Positions 6,910 to 10,708 of a stretch of 10,708 nt of DNA are shown in pieces. Position 1 is the first letter of the stretch. Each line of letters begins with the position of its first letter. Below the pieces are notes generated by a model, which was not told where the DNA came from, made no database searches, and worked only from the letters and a program-made list of their open reading frames with translations. The position numbers and the translations under genes were made by a program. The DNA comes from Rhodobacterales bacterium 34-62-10 (GTDB taxonomy: Bacteria; Pseudomonadota; Alphaproteobacteria; Rhodobacterales; Rhodobacteraceae): positions 1 to 10,708 of the forward strand of contig NCJR01000051.1 of assembly GCA_002282555.1 (NCBI GenBank), written 5' to 3'.

Positions 6910-6928
6910 GATGAGCGCGCGTCACGGG

Positions 6929-8011
6929 TCATTCCGCAGCCTCCCGCGCCGCTTCCGCCTCGGCCCGCAACCGGCGCACCAATTCCAGTTCTGACTGGAA
7001 ATCGACGTAATGGGGCAGCTTGATATGCTCCAGAAATCCGGTCGCCTGGATGTTGTCGCAATGCGACAGCACGAATTCCTCGTCCTGCGCGGCTGCGCCC
7101 AGATTGTCCTCGCCCAACTCCCGCCAGCGCAGAGCGCGATCCACCAGCGCCATGGAAATCGCCTTGCGCTCGGTCTGCCCGAACACCAGACCATAACCAC
7201 GGGTGAATTGCGCGGGCTCCGTCTTGGACCCCGAAAACTGGTTCACCGTCTCACATTCGGTCAGCTCGACCTCGCCGATCTGGATGGCAAAGCCCAGCTC
7301 CGGCACTTCCATCTCGACCGCCACGCGCCCGATGCGCAACTCGCCGACAAAGGCATGGTTGCGCGCATAGCCGCGCTGGGTGGAATAGGCGAGGCCCAGC
7401 ACGAACCCCTCATCCCCGCGCGTCAGCGATTGCAGCCTCAAGGCGCGGTTGGCCGGGAACTCCAGCGGTTGCCGCGTCAGATCGGGGGGCGCCTCCTCGC
7501 TTTGCTCCTCGGTCTGGATCAGGCCATCACGGTTCAGGAAATCCGTGATATGCGGCACCGGCCCCGCCTGCGGCGCGGCTTGCGGCGCGGGTGCCACATC
7601 GCCCTCCGCCGCCAGTTTGAAATCCAGCAGACGATGCGTGTAGTCAAAGGTCGGCCCCAGCACCTGCCCGCCCGGGGCATCCTTGAACGTTGCCGAGATG
7701 CGCCTGTCGCAGCGCATCTGTGCCGTCTCAACCGGCAAGGACGACCCGAACCGCGGCAGCGTTGTTCGGTACGCCCGGATCAGGAACACTGCCTCAATGA
7801 GATCACCGCGCGCCTGCTTGATCGCCAGCGCCGCCAGATCCGGATCATAAAGGGAGCCTTCCGCCATCACCCGGTTCACCGCCAGCGCCATCTGTTCACG
7901 GATCTGCGCCACGCTCAGCTCTGGCACCGCCGGATCGCCGCGCCGTTCTTCCGCCAGCCACGCATGGGCATTCTCGATCGCCCGCTCGCCGCCCTTGACC
8001 GCCACATACAT
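6929..8011 (-). CDS. phnI: PhnI, C-P lyase core complex subunit
   Basis: This 360-residue protein is the catalytic core of the step that joins alkylphosphonate to the C1 of ATP-derived ribose, releasing adenine, together with PhnG, PhnH and PhnL. It begins MYVAVKGGERAIENAH, the family start, and contains FDYTHRLLDFKL, RGYARNHAFVGELRIG, LTECETVNQF and HCDNIQATGFLEHIKLPHYVDF. H329 and H334 in EHIKLPH have the same spacing as the two metal-binding histidines of E. coli PhnI at the PhnI-PhnJ interface. The start at 8011 is supported by GGAGGTGAT seven bases upstream and overlaps the phnH stop as TGATG. The frame stays open to 8095, but the extra 28 codons are antisense-free phnH sequence with no homology. 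Oddities are an Ala/Pro-rich stretch at about 139-153 and a charged Ala/Glu/Arg C-terminal helix. Confidence 0.97.
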   Translation of the reverse strand: MYVAVKGGERAIENAHAWLAEERRGDPAVPELSVAQIREQMALAVNRVMAEGSLYDPDLAALAIKQARGDLIEAVFLIRAYRTTLPRFGSSLPVETAQMRCDRRISATFKDAPGGQVLGPTFDYTHRLLDFKLAAEGDVAPAPQAAPQAGPVPHITDFLNRDGLIQTEEQSEEAPPDLTRQPLEFPANRALRLQSLTRGDEGFVLGLAYSTQRGYARNHAFVGELRIGRVAVEMEVPELGFAIQIGEVELTECETVNQFSGSKTEPAQFTRGYGLVFGQTERKAISMALVDRALRWRELGEDNLGAAAQDEEFVLSHCDNIQATGFLEHIKLPHYVDFQSELELVRRLRAEAEAAREAAE

Positions 8012-8595
8012 CAGATCACCTCCGCAGGTGCGGTAACAACCGTGCTGCGCGGCAAAGCCGCCAGCCTGTCGCGACTTGTGAAAAAGAAATCGCATCCCAG
8101 CGGGAACAGCGCCCGATTTGCCCGGAACGCCGCCACCTCAGGCAGGTTCAACCCCGCCGCCTCGGAAATCCCGGGTCCGGTCAGTACGGCACCCTGACCC
8201 CGCAGCGTCTCCATCTCGACGATCAGCGTGGCCGAACGATCCGGATATTCCGCCGTCCCGATCCGAAAATCGGTCAACGGCAGCAGACTGTCCCATGCGC
8301 CCAGCGCAAACACCGCATCCCCGCGCCGATCCACCACCGGCGCACCGGTATGAAAGGCGATCCACCGTCCAAGTGCGACACTGTGATGTGATGGTGCCAA
8401 CCACACCGGGGTTTCCGGATCACACAGCACCAGCAGCAACACCGACGCAGCAACCGACACACCCGCAGGCGCCTGTGCCCCCGATACCTTGAGTATGTCA
8501 CCGGGCCGCGCCATCGCCATCATCGCTGCGCGAAATCCCCAAGCCGATTGAATCGACGGATCGGCAAACCCGCCCGTCATGACCGCCTCATCCAT
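8011..8595 (-). CDS. phnH: PhnH, C-P lyase core complex subunit
   Basis: This 194-residue subunit of the PhnGHIJ core is required for phosphonate-ribose coupling. Family features are FADPSIQSAWGFRAAMMAMARPGDI near the N-terminus, SVLLLVLCDPETPVWL, RWIAFHTGAPV, the GTAEYPDRSATLIVEMETL strand, LTGPGI and FPLGCDFFFTSRDRLAALPRST at the end, all paralleling E. coli PhnH. The ATG at 8595 overlaps the phnG stop as TGATG; a second ATG at 8580 (MTGGFADP) with GAGG five bases upstream is an alternative. The reading frame ends as TGATG with phnI, so phnG-H-I are probably translated in a coupled way, which suits subunits of one complex. Identification is secure; the start is uncertain by five codons. Confidence 0.95.
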   Translation of the reverse strand: MDEAVMTGGFADPSIQSAWGFRAAMMAMARPGDILKVSGAQAPAGVSVAASVLLLVLCDPETPVWLAPSHHSVALGRWIAFHTGAPVVDRRGDAVFALGAWDSLLPLTDFRIGTAEYPDRSATLIVEMETLRGQGAVLTGPGISEAAGLNLPEVAAFRANRALFPLGCDFFFTSRDRLAALPRSTVVTAPAEVI

Positions 8596-9026
8596 CAGTC
8601 ATCCCCCCGCACCAGCGTGAAAAACTCCACCTTCGTCGCCGCGGCCTTGGCCGCACGCGTGCTGTCACGCGCTTGCATCTGCGCCGCCAAGGGCTCCAGC
8701 AGACCGCCGCGGACCCGCCCAGCCTCAGGCCCCTGCATCAACGCATCCACCAGCGCGGCCTGCTCCGCCTGCCGCTTGTCGCGCCCCTGCACATAGGCAT
8801 GCCCCACAGCCCCGTCCGCCAGGGTCAGGGCGCAGCGCGTCACCGTCATCTCGCCCAGATTGAAGGGCGCGCCGGTACCGCCAGCCCGCCCCTGCACCAT
8901 CACGCCCCCCACCTCGGGTGCGCGCAGCCAGCGATAGGCGGGGGACAGGCCCAACCCATCCCAGAGGTCAGCCAGTATATCGGCCGGCGCACGCGCCAAG
9001 AGACCCATCCAATCCTTGCGGTCCAT
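8595..9026 (-). CDS. phnG: PhnG, C-P lyase core complex subunit
   Basis: This 143-residue protein is the first gene of the C-P lyase operon and a structural subunit of the PhnGHIJ core. It has the conserved LLARAPADIL start, YRWLRAPEVGGVMVQGR, GGTGAPFNLGEMTVTRCAL, the VGHAYVQGRDKRQAEQAA block and a D-A-L-Q helix after it, as in PhnG proteins. I chose the ATG at 9026 because GGAGG lies five bases upstream. The ATG at 9038, four codons earlier, has no usable ribosome site since its upstream GCAGG is directly adjacent. The gene is divergent from phnF, and the 130 bases between them are the likely control region for the whole operon. Identification is secure. Confidence 0.95.
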   Translation of the reverse strand: MDRKDWMGLLARAPADILADLWDGLGLSPAYRWLRAPEVGGVMVQGRAGGTGAPFNLGEMTVTRCALTLADGAVGHAYVQGRDKRQAEQAALVDALMQGPEAGRVRGGLLEPLAAQMQARDSTRAAKAAATKVEFFTLVRGDD

Positions 9027-9156
9027 TCCCGCCTCCATCCTGCGATCCGGACATTCGACATCTTGCCGACTTATCTAGATTACTATACAACTATACAAAT
9101 CTTTAAACTCTCCAGGCGCGACCCGCAAGCGCAGCTTGATGAAACTTTGGTGACAG
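9027..9156. promoter_or_regulatory. Divergent control region between phnG and phnF
   Basis: This AT-rich island in GC-rich DNA holds ATCTAGAT (9073-9080), a perfect palindrome. It is followed by two CTATACAA repeats in tandem (9083-9098), flanked by the inverted pair AGATT (9077-9081) and AATCT (9098-9102). HutC-type GntR regulators, PhnF's subfamily, favour sites of the type GTMTAKAC, which GTATAG on the minus strand partly matches. Near the phnF start, GTGACAG (9150-9156) and ATGACAG (9160-9166) resemble a PhoB box with a period of 10 instead of 11. Possible promoter pieces overlap the repeats (TATACA for phnF; TAGATA for phnG at 9077-9072), but none is convincing. Confidence 0.55.
9083..9098. 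repeat. Tandem CTATACAA repeat, candidate PhnF operator
   Basis: Two exact 8-base copies lie head to tail (TTGTATAGTTGTATAG on the phnG strand), between phnG and phnF and overlapping candidate -10 positions. The location suits autoregulation by PhnF and repression of phnG-N. Direct repeats are less usual than inverted ones for a GntR dimer. Confidence 0.5.
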
Positions 9157-9873
9157 ATGATGACAGCAACCCCGGTCTGGTCCTCCATAGCCACCACCCT
9201 GCGCGGCGAAATCAGCGCGGGGCAGTATCGCCCCGGTGATCGCCTGCCGACCGAAGCCGCCCTTGCCCGCCGCTTCGGTGTGAATCGCCATACCGTGCGC
9301 CATGCGCTGTCAGGACTGGTCGAAGATGGCCTGATCACCACCCGCCGCGGTGCGGGCGCCTTCGTCAGCCGTGCCCCCACCGACTACCCGCTGGGCCGCC
9401 GCGTGCGCTTCCACCAGAACCTCGCGGCCGCCGGTCGCCTGCCGGAAAAGCGGTTCCTGCACATCGAAACCCGCGCCGCGGATACCGAGGAAACCGAGGC
9501 CCTCGCCCTGCCCCCCAACGCACAGGTCCACCGGGTCGAAGGCGTCTCTCTCGCTGACGGCCTGCCCATCGCGCATTTCATCAGCACCTTTCCCGCCGCA
9601 CGCCTGGCCGACCTGCCCGCCCATCTGCACCGCACGGGATCGGTCACGCAGGCATTGGCCGCCTGCGGCATCCCCGATTACACCCGCGCCAGCACGCGCC
9701 TGTCCGCCCGCCGCGCCACGGCACTGCAAGCCCGCCACCTGATGCTGCGCGAGGGCGATCCGGTCCTGTTCAGCTTCGGCATCAACATCGACGCAGCAGG
9801 CCAGCCCGTCGAACTGGGCCAGACCGCCTTCGTCGGCGATCACGTCACCTTGAGTATCCTGCCCGAAGCCTGA
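9157..9873 (+). CDS. phnF: PhnF, GntR-family (HutC/UTRA) transcriptional regulator
   Basis: This 238-residue DNA-binding regulator sits divergent to the C-P lyase operon. Residues 8-70 form the GntR winged helix-turn-helix (RGEISAGQYRPGDRLPTEAA, then LARRFGVNRHTVRHALSGL and GLITTRRGAGAFV). Residues from about 90 to the end form a UTRA effector domain, with HRVEGVSLADGLPIAHFIST and the terminal LGQTAFVGDHVTLSI strands. Placement next to phnG and domain make-up fit PhnF, a repressor in characterised systems such as that of Mycobacterium smegmatis; the ligand here is not shown. Two adjacent ATGs (9157, 9160) are possible starts; GGTGA at 9149-9153 spaces slightly better for the second. The gene is followed after 64 bases by a PhnM-like gene on the same strand, probably cotranscribed. 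The 9150-9166 direct repeat overlaps its start. Confidence 0.9.
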   Translation: MMTATPVWSSIATTLRGEISAGQYRPGDRLPTEAALARRFGVNRHTVRHALSGLVEDGLITTRRGAGAFVSRAPTDYPLGRRVRFHQNLAAAGRLPEKRFLHIETRAADTEETEALALPPNAQVHRVEGVSLADGLPIAHFISTFPAARLADLPAHLHRTGSVTQALAACGIPDYTRASTRLSARRATALQARHLMLREGDPVLFSFGINIDAAGQPVELGQTAFVGDHVTLSILPEA

Positions 9874-9937
9874 GACTGTCACAGAACGGATACGCTTTGC
9901 GGTTATCCACAGGGTCAGCCAAACAGGAAGCCCCCGA
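9874..9937 (+). other. Gap between phnF and the PhnM-like gene, with small palindromes
   Basis: This gap holds CTGTCACAG (9876-9884, a 4-1-4 palindrome containing one PhoB-like half-site). An imperfect hairpin GGATA-CGC-TTT-GCG-GT-TATCC lies at 9888-9908, and TTATCCACA, identical to a consensus DnaA box, at 9903-9911. AGGAAG lies seven bases before the next ATG and is a good ribosome-binding site. No T-rich tail follows the hairpin. Confidence 0.4.
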
Positions 9938-10708
9938 ATGACTCGCCATTCCCACCCGCCTTTGCGCCTTGTCGGTGCCACTGTCCTGCGCGAAGGGCAG
10001 ATGCAGAAGCGCTCTGTCGCGCTACAGGACGGCATGATCACCAAAGGCCCGCTCCCCGAGGTGGACCTGACGGGATATCTGGTCCTGCCCGGCATCATCG
10101 ATCTGCACGGCGACGCGTTCGAACGGCACATCGCGCCGCGACCCTCCGCGCCCTTTCCCATTGAAACCGGCCTTCATGCCACCGACCGCGATGCCGCCGC
10201 CCATGGTGTGACAACCGCATGGCTGGCACAAAGCTGGTCCTGGGAGGGTGGCCACCGCAGCCCCGACATGGCCGAGGACATCATGGAGGTGCTGGCCACC
10301 CTGCGCCCGCATCTGATGACCGACCTGCGCCTGCAACTGCGGGTCGAGACGCATACGGTGGATACCGCCGACCGCCTGTTGGCCGCCGTGCGTCGGCATG
10401 GCATCGACTATGTCATCTTCAACAACCATCTGGACGAGGCGCTGCATCTGGCGCAGTCCCGCCCCGTCGATCTGGCACTCTGGGCCGCCAAATCGGGCCG
10501 CACCCCCGAAGCGCAGATGGCCTTGGTGGAGGCCACACGCAAACAGTCGCCACAGGTGCCTCGCTACCTCTGCCGTCTGGCCGAAGCATTCGACACGCTT
10601 GGCGTCCATTACGGCAGCCATGACGACCCCGATGGCGAGACGCGCGAGCGGTTCTCGATGATCGGCGCGCGGATCTGCGAATTCCCCACGGCACGCTCGG
10701 CGGCGGCA
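9938..10708 (+). CDS. PhnM-like amidohydrolase, second copy, partial at 3' edge
   Basis: The open frame of 257 codons begins at an ATG with AGGAAG seven bases upstream and runs off the window. It is a PhnM-family member: LVLPGIIDLHGDAFERHIAPRP (metal motif H57-G-D59), HGVTTAWLAQSWSWEGG, YGSHDDPDGETRE at about 225-237 and EFPTARSAAA. It differs clearly from the phnM gene at 2089-3222. HTDN is replaced by HGDA, and the SLMDHTPGQRQF block is replaced by VIFNNHLDEA at about 159-168. A Trp-rich SWSWEGG replaces the corresponding loop. It follows phnF on the same strand and is probably coregulated with it. It may act on a different ribosyl or nucleoside phosphonate intermediate, or as a variant diphosphatase; the sequence does not decide. 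Family confident, exact substrate unknown. Confidence 0.85.
   Translation, partial: MTRHSHPPLRLVGATVLREGQMQKRSVALQDGMITKGPLPEVDLTGYLVLPGIIDLHGDAFERHIAPRPSAPFPIETGLHATDRDAAAHGVTTAWLAQSWSWEGGHRSPDMAEDIMEVLATLRPHLMTDLRLQLRVETHTVDTADRLLAAVRRHGIDYVIFNNHLDEALHLAQSRPVDLALWAAKSGRTPEAQMALVEATRKQSPQVPRYLCRLAEAFDTLGVHYGSHDDPDGETRERFSMIGARICEFPTARSAAA

Noticed and set aside
6866..6925. 20-codon N-terminal extension of PhnJ starting at 6925
   Set aside because: Not in the family, contains the intergenic hairpin, and lacks a ribosome site, whereas the start at 6865 has GGAGG.
7010..8197. 395-codon open frame on the plus strand opposite phnI/phnH
   Set aside because: It is antisense to secure phnI and phnH, has no recognisable domain, and its Arg/His/Gln/Leu-rich composition is what GC-rich antisense frames give.
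9139..9153. Tiny frame ATG AAA CTT TGG TGA just before phnF, possible leader peptide
   Set aside because: Four codons, no ribosome-binding site, no attenuator-like hairpins after it; expected by chance.
9310..10161. 283-codon minus-strand frame opposite phnF and the PhnM-like gene
   Set aside because: Crosses two well-supported plus-strand genes and has no family features.

Overview
The window is GC-rich, almost fully coding DNA. It looks like an alphaproteobacterium of the Rhodobacterales (Rhodobacteraceae/roseobacter type). The grounds are high GC, a TamB tail of the kind I know from that order, and a carbon-phosphorus (C-P) lyase locus carrying a DUF1045 gene and a phnN in the alphaproteobacterial style. 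This assignment comes from remembered family features, not from a search.

Layout. Bases 1-2021 (+) encode the C-terminal part of a TamB/DUF490 protein, split into two reading frames around base 711-735. Bases 2089-3222 (-) are phnM. Bases 3297-4016 (+) are a DUF1045 (2H phosphoesterase) gene, divergent from phnM and convergent with phnN. Bases 9026 to 3965 (-) form a tightly packed operon phnG-phnH-phnI-phnJ-phnK-phnL-phnN. Most of its junctions are TGATG or ATGA overlaps; the one clear gap is 63 bases with a hairpin between phnI and phnJ. Bases 9157-9873 (+) are a divergent GntR/UTRA regulator, phnF. It is followed, after 64 bases, by a second and divergent PhnM-like amidohydrolase that runs off the right edge.

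How the genes work together. PhnG, PhnH and PhnI (with the accessory ATPase PhnL) couple an alkylphosphonate to ribose at ATP. PhnM removes pyrophosphate. PhnJ, a radical-SAM Fe-S enzyme whose glycine and cysteines are all present here, cleaves the C-P bond and gives ribose 1,2-cyclic phosphate 5-phosphate. PhnK is the ABC protein bound to the core complex. PhnN converts ribose 1,5-bisphosphate to PRPP. The usual cyclic-phosphate hydrolase PhnP is not in the window; the DUF1045 2H-phosphoesterase is the obvious candidate to fill that step. Transport genes (phnCDE) are also not in the window and may lie outside it.

The most notable points are the second PhnM-like protein next to phnF, the DUF1045 gene in the apparent place of phnP, tandem CTATACAA repeats between phnG and phnF, and perfect palindromes between phnM and DUF1045. 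The frame break in tamB, which also seems to have lost part of a repeat module, is the other. No insertion sequence, CRISPR array, tRNA or rRNA was seen. No gene-free stretch exceeds about 130 bases.
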